A DNA stretch of 64,000 bases, taken from contig BFEA01000202.1 in NCBI GenBank assembly GCA_003427395.1, forward strand, positions 74,514 through 138,513. The letters are read 5' to 3'. The translations under genes and the position numbers were made by a program. Positions 34,901 to 47,039 of this stretch are shown in pieces. The DNA is from Chara braunii. Its lineage: Eukaryota; Streptophyta; Charophyceae; Charales; Characeae. Under the pieces are notes generated by a model. The model was not told where the DNA came from. It saw only the letters and a program-made list of their open reading frames with translations, and ran no database searches. The first letter of the stretch is position 1; every line of letters begins with the position of its first letter.

Positions 34901-37770
34901 CGACTCCCTAGCTGTATTTTCCGAAACAGGCAACACAGTAGATTTCTACCTGTAACTTCGAGTACTCTGAAGTAAGTGGCAGAACCGCCAACCATCATGA
35001 GGGCCGGCTACAACTGCATGCCCTACTTCTTTGCTCAGCCAACCTACAACACGAACTTGAACTTGAGGTTGAAGTATATGCAGATACATGTGTGATTAAC
35101 CTGCTACCTCTCCTTGTTGTTCCACACTTTAATCCGGCTTCCGGCCTGTTCCGCATTGCCGATTCATTCCTCGAGGTAAGCACTCCTCCTCCCTCTCTTC
35201 ATCTGGTCATACTAGCGGTCAGACTCACGCTCACCCCTTCACTGTTTTTCTTCAATGGGCTGACCAGCAGCGCCGACCAGCAGGTAAGAACCCGCCTGTT
35301 GTCCAAAACATACACTTCTTTTAAAAGTCCGGATATGCCGCTTGCAGACGAGGGTAACAGCAGCGGCAGAATGAAGTTGGCACCTGCCAATTAGATCAAC
35401 AACAGCCACAAGCTAAACAGGACAGCGACCCTTGGGCTTCACAGAACCCAGCGGTTCAACAATACTCAACAGGGATCGTGATAGTGAGTTTCGAAAGCAA
35501 TCCACTACAACAATTCCAAGACGAGTTGTGATATAAACCAAGTTTCGACAGTAATAATTTGAAGACCCATCATGCCTCAGTGATGAATTCAGAGAGTTTC
35601 TATTATATTATCCTTTGTTGAACTGAATACCCAGACAATTCACTTCGCCACCTAGGACCGGCCATGCACCACCTGATCAAGTTGTAGCTGCCTTGGTCTC
35701 CTTTCTCCTGCTGGCATATGCTTTCCCGCTGTTTTTCCCGTCGTTTTTCCTGTCGTTTTTCACTTCTTCTTTGTAGCACCCACGCAGCCCCCTAGTCATC
35801 ATGCCACCAAGACTAACTACCTAACTCACATTCTGACTTCATAAGCAGAATCAAGCATTGGTTCGCCCGATTTCGTTCAGAATCGGGCTAGTTATTCACT
35901 TCCCACTTTGTCATACTAATTCATTCCCGACACCTCGGCGCAGTGTCGATTTCTACTAATTTTTCTTCTACTAATCTAATGCTATTTCTAACTTCAGATT
36001 CGGGGTCGCCATGGCCCGAAACATTAGTTACGAATCTTTGTTTGCCCATTTCTATCAAGAAACGGGCATGAAATCGTTTCTTCCTTCTTTCGCCATAGCC
36101 GGTTCCCACCATCTCCCCGCATCTACTTTTCCGACTAACGCCTAATCTACTAACCTTTTCGCTGATCTGCCTTCATCAATCGACTCGCCCGGGGCCAAAA
36201 CCCCGGGATCACTCCCTTCCTCGCTCGATTCCGATAAGGATCGAGCAAGATATGCCTCCCTGACTGCGCCCACCCATCATTCTGCCATCTCCTTTACTCG
36301 TTTCGAATGCATCCCGGCATAGAACCCAGTCAGGTTCACTCCACTCTTTTTCTTTTTTCTACCTTTACCTCCCCCGCTGCCTATCTTCCTCTAACCGATG
36401 TTAGTTTCCGACAATGCTCGGTGGTGGGAGCCTCCGTAGCGGATCGGCCAACTGCCTTATGCCTCCACTCTCGCTTGTCTTTACTACCGGCCAGCGAGCG
36501 CCTTAGCACAATGGCCTACCTTGTTGCTCCTATTCCCGATTGGATCCGGCGCGAAAATGCGCCCGGATTCATTTCTTCTGCCTACTTTTACCTTCACCTA
36601 TTGCTGCTAGCGCAGCGCCTCATAGCCCCTGTAACCCGGTCACCCAACAACCCAGTCGCTCGGCCTCTGCACTCACCTTATTTATACGGTCGCCCGCCTT
36701 GCTTTTCCTGTTGCTGCTAGCGCAGCCCGCGGCACGAAACCAAGACCATCCGAGTTCATAGGGGAAGGGGGCGGGGAGGCACAGTGACTGGCCCAGCTGA
36801 AAAAGCCTAGCCATGATACCTACCGGCTGGCCCCTGGCCCGCCTTTCTGTTGTAGCAGGCATTCCACCTGCTGGTTGGTGCGGCCCCCGCTGGTTCCCTT
36901 GTCGAAGGCTTAAGCACGAATCCAATCTTGGGTTCCTCAGCCTCGTGGGCCTGCCGCTTCATCGGTTCACATGCACGTCGAACTTCTCAGCCCGCGCTAC
37001 CGGGTGTGCGAGGCAGTTGAATTTTACCAGCGTCCCGGACACGCGGACCCGTCTAAACGGGGCGCGCACTCCCGACCCTAGACTGCCGTGGCGGCCATGA
37101 AGTCCAGCGTCTCGTCCAGGCCAATGGCACGCCGGGGCATAAAAGATAATAAAAATATGACGCTACAATGACTTTTTTAGAAAACGCCACCACCAATCGG
37201 ACGTTGTCATTGACAAAGCCAAGGGGAGTAGCCACACCAGACCCTCAACCGCTCGGTCTTTTCGCGCCATTCTAATACTCTCTCGCCGTCGCCGCTCGAT
37301 CTCGATCCCTGAATCTCTTAGATGAAAGTCTGATGTTGTAACCGCTAAGGCTAGGTTCAAGTCTGGGCCTAGTTCTGATGGACACTTAAATAAACCGATA
37401 CTGCGCGACGCGCGGGCCTACTGAAAAGACTTCAAGGCCTCCTCATTGTCGATGTCGTTCTCCGTACGTACGCATAGGTCACAGGCAAGCATATCAATCA
37501 ATGAGACATAATCTTTTTAATCCCTGTTTAAAAAAAAAAAAATTATTGCTGGCGATCACACCGACCCTTCAATCATCAAAAAAAAAAAAGATCACGCGCG
37601 CCTCAATAGCCGCGCGCCCACACACTCTTTATTCTAGTCATACATCCAGCCAATATAAACCACAGACACATTCGCGCTTCGTGCAGTGTACCTAGATTTT
37701 AATCCAAAACTATTTTCTATCGTCTACAAAACCCAGGGCGGATACCCTTGTAAGGGTATTCACACCGACA
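30810..37770 (-). mobile_element. Giant LTR-like unit, copy 1 (7.0 kb)
   Basis: On the minus strand it starts TGTCGGTGTGAATACCC (37,770) and ends GATGCGCTCGACA (30,810). Homology to copies 2 and 3 begins exactly at the TG and ends exactly at the CA; the left flank is unrelated DNA, as expected of an outer element boundary. Internal landmarks are a (AT)n run at 31,874-31,918, a hairpin-unit array at about 33,000-34,310, and a conserved segment at 36,200-37,400. Relative to copies 2 and 3 it lacks ~1.55 kb at about 35,695. Open frames such as 36,307-36,720 recur in the other copies because the DNA is duplicated; they are on the strand opposite to LTR sense and show no domain. Confidence 0.8.
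33000..34310. repeat. Array of hairpin units in giant LTR copy 1
   Basis: About 17 units, mostly 57-65 bp apart in the first part, each with a core CCGCCCTAACTTAAGGGTAC or a close variant. The core is flanked by inverted arms that differ from unit to unit but pair within a unit: ACTAG/CTAGT at 33,240-33,272, CTAAGC/GCTTAG at 33,557-33,587, GACTGAGC/GCTCAGTC at 33,983-34,017, GACTGG/CCAGTC at 34,172-34,204. The CCCT/AGGG inside the core can pair as well. Read on the minus strand, some units give short repeated peptides of the HTLKLGQSG type. Confidence 0.85.
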
Positions 37771-40700
37771 GCTTACCGGACCATATTAAGCGATGTCCCC
37801 TTCGCGTCGAATAATCAAAAGTTATCAATTCATCCATAATTCCAAATGCTGACGAGAAAAGAACCAATCCGATTGGCCGACTGACTCTGTTCGAGTGTTT
37901 AACAGACATTACCCAATATGTCTCGCTGCTGCCAGGGTTTCAACCTGGGTCTCCTGCAAACGCACTGCAAACGCAGGTGTACTAGATGAGTACTACAACA
38001 TAAAGTTCATAATGAGTAGTTGCTGATAATCCTCTCTCTTTGTCCTAGACATCTGCCGGATCATCGTTGGGTGTCCTGTTTAATCATCGTCCTGTATGCA
38101 GGTTCATAACTTAGGACGTGGGCCCTAACCGAGACCTTTATAAGACTCATTCCCCTTTATCACACAATATTCAAAAAAATATATATAACTCTTACCACAG
38201 ATCTCTCGTGCAGTCTGGTACAGTAGAGTCAAGTCTCCATCTTGGTCCACCATAGCACGGTTGATCGAGTGAGATCTACGGTCCGTCGCGTTGTTATTTA
38301 GCAACGGTACCTGCGTCGGTTGCTCTACGATGGGCGATTCTCCTGATAAATCATACTATCAGGACTTACAAAAAATACGACTCGACTCTTATCCCTCCGA
38401 CATTCCGCGGGAATAAGACTCTCTGATGCGGCCACACCCCTCAAGCCTTACCTTTTGGTGAGACGTGGGCCCGCTTACAGGTTACGCCGGTCAACAGGAA
38501 ACACTGAGGGTTGTGCACTAGTGATGCTAGATTAACCCTTAGCTGGGTTTCTCATATATGTCTTAAGATCAGCATCATAGTGGTTGGACGGTGTGTCGCA
38601 ATAAACTCAGGCCTATTGCGGGACTACGCAGAGGTCTGTTTCACTCAAAAGGCAACTACCAGTTCTCTATGGGACAACATAGAGAGTTCGACGCCCTCTC
38701 AAAAATCCACAAAAAATCACCGCCAGATTCACAGGGCCGTGGCCTCCCACTTGATCAGAGTGAAGCAGGCCATATATCTTAAAGACATCTCTACACATTT
38801 CACCAATTTGCAACCTTCCAAAATTTCACGAAAATTATAATTTCTCTTGGTCTTTCTTGTTAGACTTTATCATTCAAATCGTTGTCCATGCCATTTCAAA
38901 TCATCTAACCACCTTCCAATTTTGAAGGGGACTTACTCATAAAACCTCACAATCACCTCCCTCATGGAGGGTAATCAATCATAAATTCTTACAACCATCT
39001 CCCACATGGAGGGGAGTCAACCATAAAACACCCATTAATGAGAGACCAACTTGTGGGTCCTCATCATAACTCAACAAATAACATTCGGCATGGACAAGCA
39101 TTTGAGACTCAAAAGACTCACAAACCTCTTGGGGTTCTCACACATTTTCACCAAACGAATTGCACTCCTCTTTCTTATACTCGAGCCTACTACCTGTTCA
39201 TAGGCAGATGGCGCGAATATACCAAAGAGTAGACAGTTTACACATTTGACATTTACAAAACACACGAGATGTATCCTGTACATCGCTCACATAAAAAAAT
39301 CATCATACATCATGATAAATTCACACACGTGAGAGTGATAGTGATCGTCTGACAAAGAGCTCGTCTCAAATCTTTATTATGTATAGAGTTTGGATATCTC
39401 AACTCAAAAGGAACCAAAATAGCCCAAAAGCCACATACGTGCTCAGAGTTGAACAACCTCAACTCAAAGATAAGCAGGGTAGTCTCATCCTCAGAGCCAG
39501 TCTGTCTTTTCAGTTCCTTACCGGACCTTATTGCTAAACTCTCATTCGCTCTGTAAAATTTCTCTCTCTCGATGATCCTGAGTATGCAATAATAACAATA
39601 ATATAGATATATCGTAATGCTATGTATCGTAATCGATAAATAATAATCATGAATAAATAAATGATACCATGCTTAAGTTAAATTTTCCAACAATAAAAAA
39701 ATATTATATTATACTTCCCAAGGCGTTGACAGAAATATATTATGTCGAGGGGTAGTGTAATCCTTTCTCAAAGGGATAACATCTTATTTCTGAGCCCCGC
39801 TTAAGGATCAAGCCTCACTTCATCTCCCTCCGATTCCAGTACTTGCACCTTGCAGACCCTTGCCAATAAGGTAGTCAACCTCACCATGCATACTCCGGGA
39901 TGACCTATCCCTTCGCTTGGAGATGGACTCACTTGACACAAAAGTAGTTGGGGATTCAACCCCTACCTCTCTGTGGCAGGCAATAGTCGCCTCCCTCAAA
40001 GGCCATGATCATTCAAACACTTTCCTCCTATTCAGCAGTAATGTAGTCACCTCACCACAAAGATCAAATAACAACACCCCACTATGGACCAAGAACATAG
40101 TTCCGGTGTGGGTCTCACTACTGCATACAAGACAAGATTATACTTTCTTCAAAGTCATCTCTCAGGGAACAATAACATACGGTTGCAACTTTCTTAGGGT
40201 AGACTTTACACATTGACCATTTTCTCGCGAAATTCACTTTTCCATGGAACTAGTCACTCCATTCACCTCCGAATCCGCATCGGACGTGGATTCTATGCAA
40301 CATTTCTAACCGCTTTAAAAAGATCAACCCATGCATATAGATTCAAAACCAAAATAGATATGAATGAATAATTCATATAAACACAGATCCAAAAGGTTGT
40401 ACATAGGTAGAATAAAATTAGGCAGATGGCTCACACAGCTACTCATAGATGAGCAAAACTCAGATAAATAACATCAAGCACATAATCTTACATGAGTCGA
40501 CATTTAAATATGCTTACTTAGATGACAATTTAGGCAGCTCAGCGACTATGGTAAAATACCAAAGATCCTTTCTTGGGTAAAGGAATATACAGAGTCGGAT
40601 CAAATGTAAACGGCGATCAATCTATGATATTAGACATGCAGAGCATCGTCCGTATTACTCTATGGTAGTTTTATCCGCAAACTTATAACTGCAATTGTCA

Positions 40701-40915
40701 CTACTACGGGTCAAGGTACACATGCGTCCCTACCTCGTACCGCCTTCCAATACTGTAATCCCATCAGAACCATCAACACACTACTAATCACCCACTCACC
40801 TAACGCCATTAACAAAATTTTATCGTTTTGTCTAGATCATGAGTCTGCACTTAACGTGGGTTCGTTCTCTTAAGGTCTCCGGTAGGCAGCCGAGATCCTC
40901 TGCAACGGCGCCACC
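37771..40915 (-). mobile_element. Internal segment 1 of the giant-LTR element
   Basis: 3.1 kb between LTR copies 1 and 2, homologous to 50,020-52,838. No gag, protease or pol is recognised; the open frames are under 110 codons and lack motifs. Relative to segment 2 it has ~730 bp extra (about 37,989-38,721) and lacks ~190 bp near 40,525. A short purine run (GCGAAGGGGA on the minus strand, about 37,795-37,806) lies ~27 nt before the 3' LTR start, a weak PPT candidate. Large LTRs with a noncoding 3-kb core is the LARD pattern. Confidence 0.75.
40896..40913 (-). other. Primer binding site beside giant LTR copy 2
   Basis: Minus strand: LTR end CTCGACA, GG, then TGGCGCCGTTGCAGAGGA. TGGCGCCGTTGCCGGGG is the primer-site form typical of plant Ty3/Gypsy elements, and its position 2 bases after the LTR end is diagnostic of element polarity. 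Confidence 0.75.
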
Positions 40916-41633
40916 TGTCGAGCGCATGGGTCCCGCACGGGAAATCTCCCGGCCTCGTCACGCAGGATTTCGCAAGACTTGTCGCGGAGAGTGTTTGCAA
41001 ATAGCACAACAACACAACACCACAACACCACAACAACACTCATAGTCCCTTCAGTATCCGACCCATAACTTTCCGATGCGAAAATCGGATAGGTGTCGCG
41101 TGTGTGGCTTAGTGTAAAACCACGAGGACGCAGGGCTAACTCGTATCGATTCGCAATGCAAACGTATGCAAGCGGTCGCAAGGATGGCGTACCATATAAT
41201 ACCCACACTCATGCGATCCTTGTTAATCTCGAGGGTCTCGTTCGACGCTCAAGTGTCGGCTGATACGCGCCTTGAGGGGTCAGTCTTTCGACGCTAGACA
41301 ACCGCCATGCGCGCTTGAAGACCACACCCTCTTCTGCACCCTGTGTAGAGGGGTTGAGTAGACAGCTCCAAGCTGTCGTGGCGGCCAGAGATCAAGGGGT
41401 TTGACTTTGATGGCTGCCACGGACCACAACGTCCAACCATACTAATTCTAAAAAGCAAAAGTTAAAAAGGGACCTCCCTTTCCTCTCGATGCAGAACGTA
41501 ATCAATCACTACGCACGGCCTCAATGAGTCGTGCGGGCACAAGAAATATGATACAAAAACTATGAGAAGGGAGACGACCACTCTCATAATCACTATGTGG
41601 CTTCCTTCAAATATATATATATATATATATATA

Positions 41634-41721
41634 CAGGGTAACCGGCGTTCGGGACGGGCCGAACGCCCGAACGTCCGGGCCCCCCTATAGACACATTCGG
41701 CCGTTCGGACCTAACGCGGAN

Positions 41722-41752
<31 letters not shown>

Positions 41753-42390
41753 TCGTTCAAAAAATCTGAAAATAATGTATGTTATGCAGAGAAACAAAAT
41801 GAACAACATTTTTCTCAGAGTTACCTCCAAATTCGAATTAAAAATAAATAACGAAAAATAAAAAATAGTAATCGAAACAAAAAATTTGAAGAGAGAATTA
41901 TAATCAGTGTGAGGGCGGGCACGTTTTAAACACCTTCATCTTTGAAGATTTTTTATTTTTTTTTGGATCAGTGAAATTCCCTGAAAATTCATAGGTCAGA
42001 ATCTCACATGATACAAAACTCATTAAAAAAACAAAAAAAAGTAAAAAATTTGGTTAGGCCCCGAAACAAAGCGAAAACAAAAAGAGAAAAAAAAAAATAA
42101 AAAAAATAGTGAGTGGGTGAGCACGTTTTGACACTACCATTTTTGGCGATTTTTTTTTTTTTTTTGGCAAGCAAAATTATCTCAAAATTTAGAGGCATGT
42201 ACCTCACATCATAGAGAACTCACAAAAAACATTTAAAAAAAAAANAATNNTTTTTAGGCCCCGAAATAATTTTTGGCGGGGGACGAACCTCTTAAGGTTC
42301 GGAGGGGTTCGGCCCCTGAACGTGACCCCGAACGCCCGAACGTACGGAGGTTGGCCCGGGGGCCTCCGTACGTACGGGCTGGTAACCCTG
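41634..42390 (+). mobile_element. A-family hAT-like MITE, copy 2, inserted in an LTR microsatellite
   Basis: Begins CAGGGTAACCGGCGTTCGGG and ends GGCTGGTAACCCTG, giving inverted tips CAGGGTAACC/CAGGGTTACC. It is flanked on both sides by tatatata, compatible with an 8-bp duplication. The corresponding (AT)n run in LTR copies 1 and 3 has no insert. The interior is AT-rich with gttttgacac...ccat-type repeats (about 41,930 and 42,128), a long A run after an N at 41,721, and N calls at 42,245 and 42,249-42,250. No transposase. Confidence 0.85.
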
Positions 42391-43494
42391 TATATATATA
42401 TATATATATATATAATGATATAATCATACACAAACCCAAGTCTGGATGTCAATTCACAGAACATATCTGTAATCACATCAAAGATCCACATCAACAGAGC
42501 AAACATTACACGGGGTCAACTTCAACCATTCTTTGCCGTCACACCCCTCGCTTTAGCCATACAAGCCTCACTCTTTGTGCAGCTCTCAAAAATAAAATAC
42601 TGAACATCTTTATTAAATAACCATTCAATTAAAGTCTGGGTAAGAACAGAACAAAACAAATCAAACCACAGGGCTAAAGCCTTTAGGTTGAGTAGCAAAA
42701 GTGGATTAGAGTTGAGCCGGAAACCGACGTGTTAAGATAATAGAAGATGATCCTCGTAGGATCAACTTGAAGCTAGTCAAACCTTGAATCAATCTGAATA
42801 AAGGTGACCTGCGATGCAGCATAGGCCAATACCCAAGCTAGGCTTGAGTGATTAAGAAATAATCCTGCCTTCCTAACTAGCCTCTGATGTTTATCTAAAA
42901 ATATAAGAAACTTCGGCAGCATATCCCCAAAACAGGATGGGTTGCCTGATTTCTCCTAGCAGAAAATAATTTCTCTCTCCAAATTCTACAAAATTTCGGC
43001 AGCGCTTCCCGTAGGAAAATGTCTTTCCAGAATTTCTAAGAGTTCAAAAATGACTAACCTTGTCAAATTTGTAGAAATTTCGGTAGCGCTTCCTGTAGGA
43101 ACAGGAGGCTGCCAAAATTTATACAAAGCTGAAAACAAAAAGAGAAAGCAAAGCTATACTTGGGACTAACTCCTGACACCTACTTGATAATTCAGAATCA
43201 ACGACATTCTGCACGACCTCTAGATGAGACCGTGAGCTAACGCTGACCGGAACTCCTAGCAGGGTCAGTCCTATCTTATCCCAAGCTTCCCTTCTCATCA
43301 TCGATCTCATCTGCCTATAGCTTCAGCACTCAGCGAGCATCTAAAACAACTAACCTATCCAAATGATGCCCCAAGTGAGAGTCCACAAGCATGCACAGAC
43401 AAACATCTCTCACAATCCCACATCGATTTAGGCCACGTAGTTCGTGAGATCACTTAGTTTTTTCCCCTTCTTATATCCCCATTGCTTATGACAT

Positions 43495-45015
43495 ATGATC
43501 AGAGAAGGCCCTAACTTAAGAGTATGTCTGACCTGCCTAAGTAAACAAGTAAAGTACTCACAATTCGACTGCTCTAACTTAAGGGTATGTCCCACACATG
43601 ACAAAAACGTATGTCCAGACTGCCCTAACTTAAGGGTATGTCCGACTCCACATAAACTATGAACATAAGGCATATGACCAGACCACCCTAACTTAAAGGT
43701 ACGTCTGGCTTCTACCAAACTACTGACATGAAGCATATAACTAGACTGCACTAACTTAAGGGTATGCCTAGTCAGCTTTAAACAAGTTACATATGGCCTA
43801 GGATTAGACTGCCCCGACTTAGGGGTGTGCCTAATCCGCCTTAAACAAGTACGAACGACAAATGGTCGGACCGACCTAACTTAAGGGTACGTCCAACCTA
43901 CATCACGTCAACGACAAGGGCATATCTCTAGACCGCCCTAACTTAAGGGTACACCTAACTAGCCTAAACAGTTTAAGATACATAAGGCAACGTGATCAGA
44001 CCGCCCTAACTTAAGGGTACGCCTGATCTGCCTGAACAAGTACAGACGACGTATGACTAAGCCGCCCTAACTTAAGGGTATGCTTAGCCTCCGCAACAAC
44101 AGTTTAAAACAATGATGAATACTTTTGCACAAACTTTATGGTTTTCCCTCTTATTGGGCAGATGGTCAGACCTACCTAACTTCGGGAGACATCCGACCTT
44201 GCCTTGTGTTTGGAAGGGGAAATAAAAAAAGATTTAAACTAACTCTCTGCCCCTTTTGTGTTATCACGAGTATAGGACCGAACCGCCCTAACTTAAGGGT
44301 ACGCTCAGCCTACCCGAGTTACCTGCATTATATTCTTCACTCTCTTTTCTTTTCTTTTTGTTCTACCTGATTTTCTGACTGGCTTTCCCAACTTAGGGTG
44401 CTCGGTCTGTCAGATAATATTAGTTCGTATAATATTCTATCAAACTGTTATACTTTGGTTGACCATTAAGTTCATGGCTTATGACTGAGCCGCCTTAACT
44501 TAAGGGTACGCTCAGCCTACCCGAGTTACCTGCATTATATTCTTCACTCTCTTTTCTTTTCTTTTTGTTCTACCTGATTTTCTGACTGGCTTTCCCAACT
44601 TAGGGTGCTCGGTCTGTCAGATAATATTAGTTCGTATAATATTCTATCAAACTGTTATACTTTGGTTGACCATTAAGTTCATGGCTTATGACTGAGCCGC
44701 CTTAACTTAAGGGTACGCTCAGTCTTATGCCTTCGCTCCCCTCAGAAGATAACACACACAGACCTGGGTCTACGCAACCTAGAATATTCCCAGCTCTGTT
44801 TTCAGCAACCCAAAAGAAACATCAGGGTTCTGAGTCCTCCCCTCTTAGGGTGCCCATCCTCCTGTTCAGAAACCCCCAAAAGAAACATTGACTGGTCCGT
44901 CCAACTCAGGATAGGCCCAGTCCTCAAAATCATACAGCCAGCCCAGCAAACATAAATAGACATAGCACCGAACCCACTCAACTTAGAGGGATTCAGCCCT
45001 GGGTTCACCTGGTCA
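43495..45015. repeat. Array of hairpin units in giant LTR copy 2
   Basis: Counterpart of 33,000-34,310, extended by the 207-bp duplication. Good within-unit pairing includes CCAGAC/GTCTGG (43,678-43,708) and GATCAG/CTGATC (43,994-44,028). In copy 1 the last of these is GATCAG/CTAATC, so copies differ in how well the stem is kept. Confidence 0.85.
44301..44714. repeat. Perfect 207-bp tandem duplication in LTR copy 2
   Basis: 44,301-44,507 and 44,508-44,714 are identical. Both boundaries lie in the hairpin core ttaacttaagggt|acgctcag, so unequal exchange between hairpin units would produce it. Copy 1 has a single unit and copy 3 has lost this part. Perfect identity also allows an assembly cause. 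Confidence 0.9.
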
Positions 45016-47005
45016 AACGCAGGGAAAACACCTTTCTCCCACCTTCCCCCAATTCAATTCGCCTGAATTCGCTCAAGTTTATCTGAACTCTCATATATAT
45101 TTGTTCATTTAGTCTTTCACAAACATGTCCTCACATACAGAGTAATAACCTTCCAAATTCATATTCAGATGCCCGAGGGATAATAGTTAGGGGAAGGGAT
45201 CACACTCGTCAAACGAAATTATACCTGAAGTTCCCTTCCTCCAGAACCCCGCCTGGGTCCCGGCAGAGCTCCCACAATCGGTGGGTGGACCTCCCACAAG
45301 GGCTTGCCGCGGTCCTACGGGTTGCAATCCCGCCTGCCGCCTTCCTCTCGTAACCTCAGACTAGACTGAGAGTAAGAAGGATAGGGTTAGAGATTTCAGG
45401 CGCTCGAGATACAGGAGAGGCTCAGACAAACTCGCTGGAGAGGGCCTTCATATCTTCAACGCCTGAGGGCCCTGCAATGGCAGCCAACGTGCGCAGTATT
45501 ATCGCCTAACTGAAGCCAAAACACCGCACGTTGACTTCCTGACGGTCCTCCAAATCGTTATCATGCCCCCCTTCTGCAGTCCTGACCACTCTAGGCACTC
45601 ACTAGTTCGCAGACCCGCTGACTCCCTAGCCGTATTTTCTGAAACAGGCAACACAGTAGATTTCTATCTGCAACTTCGAGTACTATGAAGTAAGTGGCGG
45701 AACCGCCAACCATCATGAGGGCCGGCTACAACTGCAGGCCCTACTTCTTTGCTCAGCCAACCTTCAACACGAACTTGAACTTGAGGTTGAAGTATATGCA
45801 GATACATGCGTGATTAGCCTCCTGCCTCTCCTTGTTGTTCCACACTTTAATCGGCTTCTGACCTGTTCCACACTGCCAATTCAGTCCTCGAGGTAAGCAC
45901 TCCTCCTCCCTCTCTTCATCTGTTTATACTAATGGCCAGACTCACGCTCACCCCTTCACTGTTTTTCTTCAATGGGCCGACCAGCAACGCCGACCAGCAG
46001 GTAAGAACCCGCCTGTTGTCCAAAACATACACTTCCTTTAAAAGTCCGGATATGCCGCTTGCAGACGAGGGTAACAGCAGTGGCAGAATGAAGTTGGCAC
46101 CCGCCAATTAGATCAACAACAGCCACAAGCTAATCAGGACAGCGACCCTTGGGCTTCACAGAACCCAGCGGTTCAATAATACTCAACAGGGATCGTGATA
46201 GTGAGTTTCGAAAGCAATCCACTACAACAATTCCAAGACGAGTTATGATATTAACCAAGTTTCGACAGTAATAATTTGAAGACCCACGATGCCTCAGTGA
46301 TGAGTTCGGAGAGTTTCTATTCTGTTATCCTTTGTTGAATGGGAATACCCAGACAATTCACTTCGCCACCTAAGACCGGCTATGCACCACCTGACCAAGT
46401 TGTAGCTGCCTCCCACTTGGGGCTAGTCACCACCATCTGTCAATCACCTTGGTCGGTTACCTCAGTAGCTACGCTCAATGATGACGAACTGGCCAGATCA
46501 CTACTGCGCAGAGATAAAAGACCAAATATCTTCAGCTGGCAGCTTTTAACCATGAGTGCCAGGAGGGATGGGAATTTTGAACAGAGCAGAAGATCACGAA
46601 CAAAGCCCAGCTCATTCACCATTCCCCCTTTTTTCGTTGTTATCATCATCTACCGTTCCCATTTTTGTTGACTTCCATCCCTTCTCCAACTCTTCTTTGC
46701 CTGAATGCACCTAGCTCAATATTAGGCCCTGGCTCATGGTACGAGCACAGATAGACAATCGAGGTGACCGTCAGTGGCAGTCACACTACCTTCCAGTTGG
46801 CCGTAACAACGGCAGAGGCATAACACAGCAGCGGAGGTGTGACTACGACGGCCCGGGCGAGAGGCTACAAAGAGCACGACTGCGAGCAGTATCTGCGTCT
46901 GTTGCTTCAAGTCTTCTGAAGCAAGATGAACCTTATACTGAAAATATGGCTCGATACATGTGTGGCAAGATGACGCCATAACTCGCCGCTCTATTTCTCC
47001 GTGGT

Positions 47006-47008
<3 letters not shown>

Positions 47009-47037
<29 letters not shown>
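47009..47037 (+). repeat. (CT)n microsatellite in LTR copy 2
   Basis: About 14 tc dinucleotides followed by ttgcgtgcacacag; the same tract in copy 3 (57,555-57,595) is longer. With the following cag it looks like a polypyrimidine tract plus splice acceptor, but no open frame continues from it. Confidence 0.85.

Positions 47038-47039
<2 letters not shown>

Noticed and set aside
36307-36720. Conserved ~140-codon frame in all three giant LTRs (also 48,583-49,014 and 59,119-59,556)
   Set aside because: It lies on the strand opposite to LTR sense, is shifted in copy 3, shows no domain, and its conservation is explained by duplication of the whole LTR.
37921-37985. Possible tRNA or SINE (B-box-like GGTTGAAACCC on the minus strand)
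   Set aside because: The T-arm-like part is present, but no A box, acceptor stem or 7-base anticodon loop can be built, and the copy at 50,168-50,225 differs by an 11-bp indel in that region.
43428-43751. Repeat protein with HTLKLGQSG-type peptides
   Set aside because: It is the translation of the hairpin array. The frame is broken in the other two copies, and the stems fit a nucleic-acid explanation better.
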